From a virus, in IMG/VR virus record IMGVR_UViG_3300031772_000004, positions 1 through 42,709 of that record: DNA of 42,709 bases; one strand, given 5' to 3'. Each line of letters starts with the position of its first letter. The stretch's first letter is position 1. Below are positions 16,361 to 23,540 of this stretch, piece by piece. The notes beneath the pieces are model-generated. The model was given only the letters and a program-made list of their open reading frames with translations. It did not search any database and was not told the origin of the DNA. Both the position numbers and the translations under genes were made by a program.

Positions 16361-16753
16361 ATGAAATCGAACCAGCTTTTGTGTACATTTACAACACCAA
16401 ATGATTATAAACTTATAATATCATCATTAAAACGATTTTATTTTATTCCTGACAAAATATTCTTTATTTTTGAAAATGCGAATGCTCCCAATGAAATAAT
16501 ATTGACTTATAATGTAAGCGTGCGAGATACAAATAACAAGTTTCCTTTTACAATTTCAATTCATAGAAAAAAAGACACAAATACACTTTATACATTGAAT
16601 GCTATGAATTGTATAATAAAGGAAGAAAATAATGGTGTTTTAGATAAAACTTTTGAGGTGGACTGGCCATTATATAAAAATTCTTTAATTATCACGACGG
16701 AAACAGGTTATAAAATTATAAATTTAAATCTTATAGACACCGAAAGATTCTAA
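16361..16753 (+). CDS. Conserved-type phage protein with HRKKDTNTLYTLNAMN motif
   Basis: The 130-aa protein carries the motif IHRKKDTNTLYTLNAMN (about residues 67-83), preceded by a strand-rich 'IILTYNVSVRD' region and followed by 'VDWPLYKNSLII'. I associate this motif block with small proteins widespread in marine and freshwater myophages, whose function is not established. ATG 16361 is the only reasonable start. No membrane segment, no Cys cluster. It sits 36 bases after the Ala/Pro-rich protein and just before the 213-aa protein. Confidence 0.65.
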   Translation: MKSNQLLCTFTTPNDYKLIISSLKRFYFIPDKIFFIFENANAPNEIILTYNVSVRDTNNKFPFTISIHRKKDTNTLYTLNAMNCIIKEENNGVLDKTFEVDWPLYKNSLIITTETGYKIINLNLIDTERF

Positions 16754-16775
16754 TATATATATGAGGAATATTATT

Positions 16776-17417
16776 ATGACAAAAATTAAATTAAAACAAT
16801 TAATTGAAGAATCCGCCATAGAACAACAAAGTGATGTTATAAATTTAAAGGAAAATTCCTTAAACGGCGATTATATACGCAAATTAATGAAACTGAATCC
16901 TAAATGGAATCCTGAAGATGCTATAAAAGATTTTGGAGATCAATTTGATAGTGATGATGAACAAGACGAAAAAGAACATAGAGAATATATGGCTAATGCA
17001 GAAGAATGGATTAAAAATTTAATTGAATTTAAACCTGGTGTTAAAATTGGCGATTGGGTTAAAGTTCATCCAAGACAAATGCAAGGTAATGTGAAATGGA
17101 CCATTGGAAGAATTGAAGCAGAATCCCAAATGCAAGGCCATGATTATGGAGAGAGTGGGTATAAAGGACCATCAATAATACCTGCTTGGGATATACGCGT
17201 CTTCATGGAAGATGTACATGATTTTTATAATGATAAAGAGCCAAATATTTATGTATTTGCGGGAGGAAAGATTTATTATAATTCAGGAATTATCTCTTAC
17301 GCCCAACACGATGAAATTCAATCAAATTCCGGCGTGGAAACATATAAAACTTATAAAAAAGAAAATACTTTCACAAGGTTATCAGCGCAGAATTTTAAGA
17401 TGCAAGATATAAAATAA
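16776..17417 (+). CDS. Protein with N-terminal LKQLIEES motif, unknown function
   Basis: I place the start at ATG 16776 (213 aa), not at the in-frame ATG 16761, because AGGA at 16764-16767 lies 8 bases before 16776 and forms a proper ribosome binding site. The protein then begins MTKIKLKQLIEESAIE, in register with the other LKxLIxE starts of this window, which supports this choice. A very acidic stretch follows (about residues 50-75), then a beta-rich domain with 'IGDWVKVHPRQMQGNVKW' and 'AWDIRVFMEDVHDFY', reminiscent of small beta-barrel folds but without a recognised family. Last gene before a promoter at 17453. Function unknown. Confidence 0.65.
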   Translation: MTKIKLKQLIEESAIEQQSDVINLKENSLNGDYIRKLMKLNPKWNPEDAIKDFGDQFDSDDEQDEKEHREYMANAEEWIKNLIEFKPGVKIGDWVKVHPRQMQGNVKWTIGRIEAESQMQGHDYGESGYKGPSIIPAWDIRVFMEDVHDFYNDKEPNIYVFAGGKIYYNSGIISYAQHDEIQSNSGVETYKTYKKENTFTRLSAQNFKMQDIK

Positions 17418-17452
17418 TTAAAATTTAGTTATAATAAATGATTTAAAATAAA

Positions 17453-17481
17453 TTGAAAAAAATGTAGGTTTTCAGTATACT
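17453..17481 (+). promoter_or_regulatory. Sigma-70-type promoter for lipoprotein gene
   Basis: TTGAAA (17453-17458), 17-base spacer, TATACT (17476-17481). The leader of about 35 bases contains a short palindrome (GGGTATACCC) and an AAGGA Shine-Dalgarno about 8 bases before ATG 17522, so this gene uses conventional initiation. Confidence 0.65.
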
Positions 17482-17521
17482 TCAATAGTTATTAAGGGTA
17501 TACCCCCAAAGGAAATAAATT

Positions 17522-18004
17522 ATGAAATCAATAATAGTAGTAGTATTGTCAGTATTAGCCGCATCTGCAATGTTATTTACAAGTGCTTGTTCGACCACAA
17601 ACACAGTTGCGCAAAATGCATGCATTGCATCAAGAATAGTAACTCCATTTGCAATTGATGCAGGATTGCAATATGCAGTGAGTGATCCAGCAAATCGTCT
17701 TGTGATTGAACACCAGATATTTGTTGTCGCAGATAGTATTGTAACATTGTCAACAAATGGAACAGTATCAGTTGATGCTGTTACTGCTGCATTCAATGTT
17801 GTAACAAATCCAACGCTTAAGTTGATATTGAATCCAATATTAGGCTTGTATGAAACTTATTATGCCCAATTGCAGGGAAACAATACAGTTAGTCAGGCTA
17901 CGCAAATTCTGGGATGTATTGCTGCTGATGCAAAGGCTGCAACAACACCAGCTGCTGTAGAAAAATCACAAGAGAAGGGACTTGCTTTGTATCGAAAGAA
18001 TTGA
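17522..18004 (+). CDS. Probable phage-encoded lipoprotein
   Basis: The 160-aa protein starts MKS followed by a hydrophobic stretch (residues 4-19) and TSAC-S with Cys23, a signal-peptidase-II-like site; the lipobox is imperfect because residue -3 is Thr, not Leu. The mature part is Ala/Thr/Val-rich with few charges and contains two further Cys. It would be exported and probably membrane-anchored in a diderm or monoderm host. Own promoter and own terminator make it a monocistronic unit, as often seen for phage proteins that alter the host envelope (superinfection exclusion, lysis) or for moron-type genes. No spanin features (no clear coiled coil) are visible. Function not determined. Confidence 0.7.
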   Translation: MKSIIVVVLSVLAASAMLFTSACSTTNTVAQNACIASRIVTPFAIDAGLQYAVSDPANRLVIEHQIFVVADSIVTLSTNGTVSVDAVTAAFNVVTNPTLKLILNPILGLYETYYAQLQGNNTVSQATQILGCIAADAKAATTPAAVEKSQEKGLALYRKN

Positions 18005-18027
18005 TACTAAATAGCATACAATTAAGA

Positions 18028-18060
18028 AACCACGAATATAAAAATTCGTGGTTTTTTATT
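18028..18060 (+). terminator. Rho-independent terminator after lipoprotein gene
   Basis: Perfect 10-bp stem AACCACGAAT / ATTCGTGGTT (18028-18037 with 18044-18053), 6-base loop, followed by a T-rich tail (TTTTATT). Confidence 0.85.
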
Positions 18061-18082
18061 GAAAAAATTTCATTATAATATG

Positions 18083-18110
18083 TTGAAAGATTTATTTTTT
18101 CGCGTATAGT
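18083..18110 (+). promoter_or_regulatory. Sigma-70-type promoter for gp32-like gene
   Basis: TTGAAA (18083-18088), 16-base spacer, TATAGT (18105-18110), leaving a leader of about 80 bases before ATG 18196. The leader contains AGAGGACAG and, close to the gene, AAGGAATTAACTAATT. A long leader before an SSB gene could allow autogenous control as in T4 gene 32, but no pseudoknot was demonstrated. Confidence 0.6.
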
Positions 18111-18195
18111 TTGATATGTATAAGAGGACAGAATAAAAAACTATAACTGTTTAAATTAGACTGTCCAATTTAACTAATTAAGGAATTAACTAATT

Positions 18196-19044
18196 ATGGC
18201 ATTAGACCTAACAAAGATACAAAGTCGCTTGAAAGACCTTTCGAGCAAAAACTCTGAACGCAGTAAGTTGATATGGAAACCAGTTCCCGGAAAGCAAACC
18301 GTCCGAATTGTTCCCTACAGCAAGAATCCGGAAAACCCATTCATTGAGTTGAAGTTTCATTATAATATGAATAATAAAACATATCTCTCACCGGATACTT
18401 TTAATCGACCAGATCCAATTGTGGAATTCTCCACCAAATTGAAGCTATCTGGCGATAAAGAAGAATGGAAGATTGGCAAGAAACTTGAGCCAAAACTCCG
18501 CACATTTGCACCTGTTATTGTTCGTGGACAAGAAGATGAAGGTGTAAAGTTTTGGGGCTTCGGAAAGCAAGTTTATGAAGCAATCTTATCTGTTATTGCT
18601 GACCCGGATTATGGTGATATTACTGACTTGGCCAGTGGCCGAGATATTGTTGTGGAATTCAAGACCGCCGAAGAAGCGGGCAAGAGTTTCCCAGAAACAA
18701 CTATCATAGTAAAGCCAAATAAGACTCCCGCTGTTGACCCAACCAAGAAAGAATTAATTGAGAAGATTAAGAATCAATCTGATATTCTCGATTTGTTCCC
18801 AGAGTTGAGTTACGACGAGTTGAAGAATGTAATGGATGCATGGTTACATCCAGAAGAATCCGACGATGATAAGACAAGCGCTACAGTAGGTACGTCTGAG
18901 ACAGATACTCCGGCAACCAGTATTAGCGTTGCAGCAGCAGCTGCAGCCGCAAAGGTAGCATCTCCAAGCAATACCATTTCAAAGGAAAATGCTGAAGATA
19001 TTACCAAAGCGTTTGACAATCTGTTCGGAACAGAAAAGAAATAA
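18196..19044 (+). CDS. gp32-like single-stranded DNA-binding protein
   Basis: The 282-aa protein matches the T4 gp32 type: an N-terminal LTKIQSRLKDLSSKN helix, then a 'WKPVPGKQTVRIVPY' strand with 'NPFIELKFHYNM', a core with 'FWGFGKQVYEAILSVI' and 'DITDLASGRDIVVEF', and an acidic/Ala-rich C-terminus (EESDDDK, about 220-226; an Ala run near 245-253; a final FDNLFG). gp32-type proteins coat ssDNA during replication and recombination and recruit partners through the acidic tail. The T4 zinc-site pattern (His and three Cys) is absent; there is no Cys in the core. It has its own promoter and is followed by two hairpins, then the RecA-like gene. gp32 is the first gene of the recombination/replication run. 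Confidence 0.8.
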   Translation: MALDLTKIQSRLKDLSSKNSERSKLIWKPVPGKQTVRIVPYSKNPENPFIELKFHYNMNNKTYLSPDTFNRPDPIVEFSTKLKLSGDKEEWKIGKKLEPKLRTFAPVIVRGQEDEGVKFWGFGKQVYEAILSVIADPDYGDITDLASGRDIVVEFKTAEEAGKSFPETTIIVKPNKTPAVDPTKKELIEKIKNQSDILDLFPELSYDELKNVMDAWLHPEESDDDKTSATVGTSETDTPATSISVAAAAAAAKVASPSNTISKENAEDITKAFDNLFGTEKK

Positions 19045-19108
19045 AATACAATTGAAAAATTGTATTATGTGAAAATGGGGCGGCGATTCCGAAACCAGTC
19101 GCCGCCCT
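19045..19108 (+). terminator. Two hairpins between gp32-like and RecA-like genes
   Basis: First hairpin: perfect 9-bp stem AATACAATT / AATTGTATT with a GAAA tetraloop (19045-19066). Second: GGGCGGCGA / TCGCCGCCC (19078-19086 with 19099-19107), a very GC-rich 9-bp stem in an AT-rich genome. Neither is followed by a clean T run, so they may be partial terminators, mRNA-stabilising ends or processing sites. The RecA-like gene starts 28 bases later with a GAGG ribosome site. Confidence 0.6.
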
Positions 19109-19136
19109 ATTGACACAAAGTTATTGAGGAAATAAT

Positions 19137-20324
19137 ATGGCTAACAATAAAAAGAAATCAACATCTAATGAAAGTATAACAGAACACATTAATATACAAC
19201 CAAAACAATCTCGCGACGATTTGCTGACAGATTTAGCTGAACAATTAAATAAGAATAATAAGGAGGGCGGTAAAATTGCTTTCTTTCTTGATGAACAAGA
19301 TGACCCTTCAAGTATAACCGATTGGATTTCAACAGGCAATTCAATTTTAGATTTAGCAATTAGCAATAGACCAAATGGCGGTTTGCCTGTCGGAAGAATG
19401 ATAGAATTTAATGGTCTTGAAGGAACGGGAAAGAGTATGGTTGCTGCACATATCTGTGCAGAGACACAGAAAAAAGGTGGAAAAGCAATTGTAATTGATA
19501 CGGAAAACTCTGCCGCACCAGCATTTTGGGAAAGCCTTGGAGTCAATCTTGCATCATTGTTGTATGTGCAAAGAGAAACTGTTGAGCAAATTTTTGAAAC
19601 TATTGAAAATGCAATAGCTTATATACGAAAGAATACAAAAGATGCGTTATTGACGATTATTGTTGATAGCGTTGCAGGAGCAACTACCCAGAAAGAATTA
19701 GAAAGTGAGCATGGTGTAGATGGTTATAACACCGGCAAAGCTATTATTATCAGTAAGGCAATGCGTAAAATAACAAATATGATAGGCCGGCAACGCGTTC
19801 TAATTGTTTATACAAATCAACTTCGTATGAATTTGGCCGCGATGGCATTTGGCGATAAGTATGTTGTTAGTGGTGGCAAAGCGCTTGCATTCCATTGCTC
19901 TGTTCGTGTGCGTCTTAGTAAAACAGGCAAACTTAAAAAGAATGATGTTATAATAGGTGATAGCCTTAAAGCGGTAGTTAATAAGAATCGTTTGGGACCA
20001 CCATGGCGGCAGGCTGAATTCGATATTTATTATGATTCTGGAATTGCAGACTATGCTAGTTGGATTGAAGTTTTGAAGAAAAATAATATTATTGAAAAAA
20101 ATGGGCCGGGCTACATTTATACAAATAATGCTGGTGAGGAATTAAAATTTTCAACGAATGACTTTGTAAAGTTAATGTCAGAGAATCCTGAGTTGAAAAC
20201 GGAAATTTATAAGAAGATTTGTGATGCTGTCATTATGGTTTATAAAACTCCAAATTCGCATATTGTTGAGGATGCTGTGATTGATAATACGCCAGATGAA
20301 GATACAGAAAAGGCAGAGGACTAA
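19137..20324 (+). CDS. RecA/UvsX-like recombinase
   Basis: The 395-aa RecA-fold protein has Walker A GLEGTGKS (93-100) after the typical IEFNG strand, the region VIDTENSA (118-125) equivalent to RecA's 'DAEHA', and Walker B LLTIIVDSVAG (171-181). An SKAMRKITNMIGR helix and a VYTNQLR segment follow, matching RecA's 'TNQIR', with VSGGKAL for loop 2. It would form filaments on ssDNA and drive strand exchange for recombination-dependent replication, with the gp32-like protein encoded just upstream. The N-terminal ~50 residues are charged and probably disordered, and the C-terminus is acidic, as in UvsX. Start at ATG 19137 has a good GAGG site. Confidence 0.9.
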   Translation: MANNKKKSTSNESITEHINIQPKQSRDDLLTDLAEQLNKNNKEGGKIAFFLDEQDDPSSITDWISTGNSILDLAISNRPNGGLPVGRMIEFNGLEGTGKSMVAAHICAETQKKGGKAIVIDTENSAAPAFWESLGVNLASLLYVQRETVEQIFETIENAIAYIRKNTKDALLTIIVDSVAGATTQKELESEHGVDGYNTGKAIIISKAMRKITNMIGRQRVLIVYTNQLRMNLAAMAFGDKYVVSGGKALAFHCSVRVRLSKTGKLKKNDVIIGDSLKAVVNKNRLGPPWRQAEFDIYYDSGIADYASWIEVLKKNNIIEKNGPGYIYTNNAGEELKFSTNDFVKLMSENPELKTEIYKKICDAVIMVYKTPNSHIVEDAVIDNTPDEDTEKAED

Positions 20325-20325
20325 A

Positions 20326-20634
20326 ATGAAAGCAAAATGTTTGCGTGATTGGAAAACTAAAGAGCGAATTGAATTGGGTGATGAAAAGTATACACGGAAT
20401 CTAATTACGGGAAAAATGCAAAGTCATTCTTCCGTAAAAAAAGCGGCCCGAATATCCGCAAAACAGCTGATGAAAGCCAAAAAGATAAAAAAGATTTTCA
20501 TTTCCAAAAAAAGTTATAATGCTGTCAAAAAATTCTGCAAAGATTCAATTGCTGGAAAACATAATACTATTATTGCCGATGATGTATTAAAGGAAATAAT
20601 TAGAAAATCCCGCCCAAAAAAAAGGATACAATGA
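20326..20634 (+). CDS. Small very basic protein
   Basis: The 102-aa protein starts at ATG 20326, one base after the RecA-like stop, with AGAGG upstream. It is Lys/Arg-rich throughout (for example KKAARISAKQLMKAKKIKKI), with no acidic patch and predicted helical. It looks like a nucleic-acid-binding accessory protein; co-transcription with recA-like and flap nuclease genes suggests replication or recombination, but no family is recognised. Its stop overlaps the next start (ATGA at 20631). Confidence 0.6.
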   Translation: MKAKCLRDWKTKERIELGDEKYTRNLITGKMQSHSSVKKAARISAKQLMKAKKIKKIFISKKSYNAVKKFCKDSIAGKHNTIIADDVLKEIIRKSRPKKRIQ

Positions 20635-21239
20635 ACACACCACATCCATATGAAAATCAGCATAAAATGTATGCGTATAAAAATATAGATGGTACATTCT
20701 CTTTGCATGGAAAAACATTCCATTCAAAAGAAAGAATTAAAGAGTTGGGTGGGAAGTGGGACGCGGAAAAGAGACATTGGAATATTTCTGAAAATGCTTT
20801 ATTGGAATTAAAGCCTTTGTTAATGATTAAAGTTAGATTGGCCGCACATTGCCATGAAGACGAAGAAATACGATTTGTGACACACAAGGAAGTAGCTTGT
20901 GGATTTGCTCGAGAAGGATGTAGCCGGTGTGATACGCCTGCCACTTGTGGCCAAGATGTAGCTATCTTGGAAGTGCTTGATAAGGATTCACAGCTATTAG
21001 CGGAAAAATATGAATGTTTGGATTCTAATAACAAATATGAAACATTACTAAATAAAACTTTGATTAATATTAAAAAATCTGAGACAGATGAAATTATAAA
21101 GGATGTGGCTATAAATGACATTCTTTCTAAGAAAACAGAAATAATATCAGCTTTTCGTGAAGCGGATGAAATGAAGAGTAAAATAAAAAACAATCCAGAG
21201 CAAATAGAATCAATATTGAAATCTTATGGATTTAAATAA
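20631..21239 (+). CDS. DUF5710-like / Cys-cluster protein
   Basis: The 202-aa protein begins with a small domain of the DUF5710 type: KTFHSKERIKELGGKWDAEKRHWNI (about 28-52; quoted in parts: ERIKELGGKWDAEKRHW). A 'H-C-H' and Cys-rich segment follows (CGFAREGCSRCDTPATC, about 99-115), likely a metal-binding site. The C-terminal 80 residues are helical and charged. The small domain occurs in primases and other DNA-processing proteins, where it may bind DNA; that role is inference. It is translationally coupled to the basic protein and precedes the nuclease gene by 2 bases. Confidence 0.6.
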   Translation: MNTPHPYENQHKMYAYKNIDGTFSLHGKTFHSKERIKELGGKWDAEKRHWNISENALLELKPLLMIKVRLAAHCHEDEEIRFVTHKEVACGFAREGCSRCDTPATCGQDVAILEVLDKDSQLLAEKYECLDSNNKYETLLNKTLINIKKSETDEIIKDVAINDILSKKTEIISAFREADEMKSKIKNNPEQIESILKSYGFK

Positions 21240-21241
21240 AC

Positions 21242-22303
21242 ATGGAATCTCTTGATAAACAAGAAAGGGGTAAGCTTTGGTCTATCTTTCAGCATATGGA
21301 TAAGACTGCTCCAGTTACTAACGCCGCTCTAAAAGACGAAGTTTTAATTGTTGATGGTCTTAATACCTTTATTCGTTCTTGGTCTGTCTCTACGACTTTA
21401 AACGACGATGGCATACATACAGGCGGCATATCTGGATTCTTAAAAAGTATTGGCTATGCAATAAAGTTGTTTAAACCAACCCGTTGTGTTATTGTATTTG
21501 ATGGGGCGGGAGGGAGTTTACGACGAAAAAAATTATATCCTGAGTATAAGAATAAGAAATCCAATAAAATGCGCATTAATCGTGCTTATGCGGGTTCGAT
21601 TACTACTGATGATGAGGCCAACTCCATAAAAAAGCAATTATTTAGAGTAATCAATTATTTAGATTATTTACCAGTAACTACTATGTCAATAGATAATATT
21701 GAAGCGGATGATGCTATTGCGTATTTAGCAATACAATATTTTAAAGATGTAAATTCTATAATAATGTCGTCTGATAAGGATTTTTTACAGCTTCTTAGTG
21801 ACCGAATTAAAGTGTGGAGTCCAACTCGAAAAAAGCTTTATGGTTGTGCGGAAATGCTGACGGAATATGGAATTAGTTGTGAGAATTTTTTGAATTACAG
21901 ACTTATTGATGGTGATATGAGCGATAATATTTCAGGCATAAAAGGTGCTGGTATTAAAACTATTAAAAAGTGCTTTCCGATATTTGCTGACAATCATTGT
22001 TATACATTACAAGAGATATACAATTATTGTGAAACGCATAGAATGAAGTATAAATTGTATACCACCATTTTAGAGAATAAAGATATTTTAGAAAGAAATT
22101 ATCAGTTAATGCAATTAAATGATACACAGATACAAAGCTTTAGTCAATTAAGAATCAATGAAATCGTTGATAAACAACTTAATAAGTTAAACCGCTTTGA
22201 ATTCTCAAAACTTATCACCGAAGATAAAATGTGGAATAATATACCAAATTACCAAATTTGGTTGGGTGAAGTGTTTAATCGACTTGATAATCTTGTTAAG
22301 TAA
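21242..22303 (+). CDS. 5'-3' exonuclease / flap endonuclease (T4 RNase H-like)
   Basis: The 353-aa FEN-family protein. Metal-binding acids are visible in order: IVDGLN (Asp38), VFDGAGG (Asp87), IEADDA (Glu154, Asp156, Asp157), SSDKDF (Asp178, Asp180), LIDGDMSDN (Asp223, Asp225, Asp228), followed by the helix-hairpin-helix GIKGAGIKT. Basic residues RRKKLYPEYKNKK after the second Asp form the usual arch. It removes RNA primers and 5' flaps during lagging-strand synthesis, like T4 rnh, and T4 RNase H cooperates with gp32. This polymerase-free version matches the separate family A polymerase at 12424, which lacks a 5' nuclease domain. It ends the + strand operon and is followed by a terminator. 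Confidence 0.85.
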   Translation: MESLDKQERGKLWSIFQHMDKTAPVTNAALKDEVLIVDGLNTFIRSWSVSTTLNDDGIHTGGISGFLKSIGYAIKLFKPTRCVIVFDGAGGSLRRKKLYPEYKNKKSNKMRINRAYAGSITTDDEANSIKKQLFRVINYLDYLPVTTMSIDNIEADDAIAYLAIQYFKDVNSIIMSSDKDFLQLLSDRIKVWSPTRKKLYGCAEMLTEYGISCENFLNYRLIDGDMSDNISGIKGAGIKTIKKCFPIFADNHCYTLQEIYNYCETHRMKYKLYTTILENKDILERNYQLMQLNDTQIQSFSQLRINEIVDKQLNKLNRFEFSKLITEDKMWNNIPNYQIWLGEVFNRLDNLVK

Positions 22304-22312
22304 TAACAAAAA

Positions 22313-22349
22313 GGGGCTTGATATAAAATCAAGCCCCAATTGTTTTTAT
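22313..22349. terminator. Bidirectional Rho-independent terminator
   Basis: 10-bp stem GGGGCTTGAT / ATCAAGCCCC (22313-22322 with 22328-22337), 5-base loop, flanked by an A run on the left and a T-rich tail on the right. It sits between convergent genes and can stop transcription from both sides. Confidence 0.85.
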
Positions 22350-22356
22350 TTACTTA

Positions 22357-23211
22357 TTATGGACACCAGCCAGATGGCGGTGTAGCATACCCAGATGGAA
22401 AGCTCTTAGGATATGAAACCTTTCCTTCTTTTTTAACAGGCACGCCCATATCAATCAACGCTTCTCTGCTTGCGTAATAAATGTCGGATTGATAAACAAT
22501 ATTACCTCTTTCGAATTGGTCTGATACAACTTTGCTTTCAACAGAATTGCCCCAGCCAGAACCCATATCAAATCCTGACCCAGCCGAAGGCGCTCCACCT
22601 TTTAACGAACTCATTGGCTGACTACTTTTCGACCGTACTATATCTCGATAGTCATCTATACTATTATTATAATTACACAATGTATTGTTAACAGATGATG
22701 CACCACCATATGATGTGGCGTTGTTGCTACCATATGGTATGTCCAAACACGGATTTGATGTAGTGGTTATAGTTGGCCATAAAGGAGGATAACAACATGG
22801 TGTCCATGTAACAACAGGTTTTATCTTTTCTTCATATAATACAATGCCGATTATTCCACAATTTCTCTTGGCTTTGTTACTAATCCCTGCAGCATATGAT
22901 TCATTCTTACATACGAATTTAAATGCTCCAACTTTATCGTTATCATACCTAAACCCTTTGATACGATAGCTATCGTTAGCATTTATTATATAACCAGCAT
23001 CATTTAGACTTGCTGGTTTGCCTGTTAAAACGCTAAGACCATCCACCGAAACAACGGCTAAAATGCGTCCATAGCCATTATTATTTATTTTAATTTCATA
23101 AGCAGAAGATGCTTTTGCTTCGATATAGATTTTGCCGTCGTAAGTGTATTGTTTACACTTGTTTCCGTTGACGAGAACGTCAACGCTATTGTTTGTTAGT
23201 ACTTGATACAT
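22357..23211 (-). CDS. Minus-strand protein of unknown function, Cys/Pro- and Ser/Gly-rich C-terminal half
   Basis: The start is best placed at the ATG at 23211 (284 aa, MYQVLTNN...), because AAGGA lies about 9 bases upstream and a promoter (23281-23309) covers the longer open frame's first ATG at 23295. Residues 1-125 are a beta-rich domain (VLVNGNKCKQYTYDGKIYIEA, quoted in part; DGLSVLTGKPAS; GYIINANDSYRIKGFR; FKFVC), a type I have seen in small phage and bacterial proteins without known function. The second half is low complexity: TPCCYPPLWP, Asn/Ser/Gly-rich linker, and a short C-terminal segment ending PPSGWCP. It is the only minus-strand gene in the replication region, with its own promoter and terminator, so it is a separately controlled, possibly acquired gene. 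Confidence 0.65.
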   Translation of the reverse strand: MYQVLTNNSVDVLVNGNKCKQYTYDGKIYIEAKASSAYEIKINNNGYGRILAVVSVDGLSVLTGKPASLNDAGYIINANDSYRIKGFRYDNDKVGAFKFVCKNESYAAGISNKAKRNCGIIGIVLYEEKIKPVVTWTPCCYPPLWPTITTTSNPCLDIPYGSNNATSYGGASSVNNTLCNYNNSIDDYRDIVRSKSSQPMSSLKGGAPSAGSGFDMGSGWGNSVESKVVSDQFERGNIVYQSDIYYASREALIDMGVPVKKEGKVSYPKSFPSGYATPPSGWCP

Positions 23212-23280
23212 ATTTTTTTTTCCTTTTTGTTTGGCCTCTCTTACAGAGGATTTTAATGATGATGTTGTATCATCGTTGTC

Positions 23281-23309
23281 AATATATAGTATCATAAAAC
23301 AACTTTCAA
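23281..23309 (-). promoter_or_regulatory. Promoter of minus-strand gene
   Basis: Read on the minus strand: TTGAAA (23309-23304), 17-base spacer, TATATT (23286-23281). Leader of about 70 bases includes a small hairpin CCTCT..AGAGG and an AAGGA ribosome site before the ATG at 23211. Confidence 0.6.
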
Positions 23310-23347
23310 CTTTTTTTATTTCAAAAATATTTTTTATTTAAAACAAG

Positions 23348-23376
23348 TTGAAAAAACGCTGTTGATGAATTATTCT
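23348..23376 (+). promoter_or_regulatory. Possible distal promoter upstream of helicase gene
   Basis: TTGAAA (23348-23353), 17-base spacer, TATTCT (23371-23376). It would transcribe a region of about 160 bases before the helicase ATG, containing an imperfect inverted repeat (AACCCCATC near 23423 with GATGGGTT near 23461). No gene is visible there. Confidence 0.4.
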
Positions 23377-23478
23377 TGCGCATAAGCAAAGTAGAAAGAT
23401 ATTTATCTAAGTCACATGATTAACCCCATCACCAATTCATTTGTAAAAATTTTTCTCGCGGATGGGTTCAATAAAAAC

Positions 23479-23507
23479 TTGAGCAAAAAATATTTTTGCG
23501 ATATACT
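23479..23507 (+). promoter_or_regulatory. Sigma-70-type promoter for helicase gene
   Basis: TTGAGC (23479-23484), 17-base spacer, TATACT (23502-23507). The leader to ATG 23541 is about 27-33 bases and has no clear Shine-Dalgarno. Confidence 0.5.
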
Positions 23508-23540
23508 TTTCAATGTGAGCAATCCATTCAATTATAAATT

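Noticed and set aside
18059-18079. TTGAAA and TATAAT just downstream of the lipoprotein terminator
   Set aside because: Spacer is only 9 bases; the TTGAAA/TATAGT pair at 18083-18110 with 16 bases is the credible promoter.
23212-23295. Longer N-terminus of the minus-strand gene from the ATG at 23295
   Set aside because: That ATG lies in the promoter region, while ATG 23211 has an AAGGA ribosome site at normal spacing.
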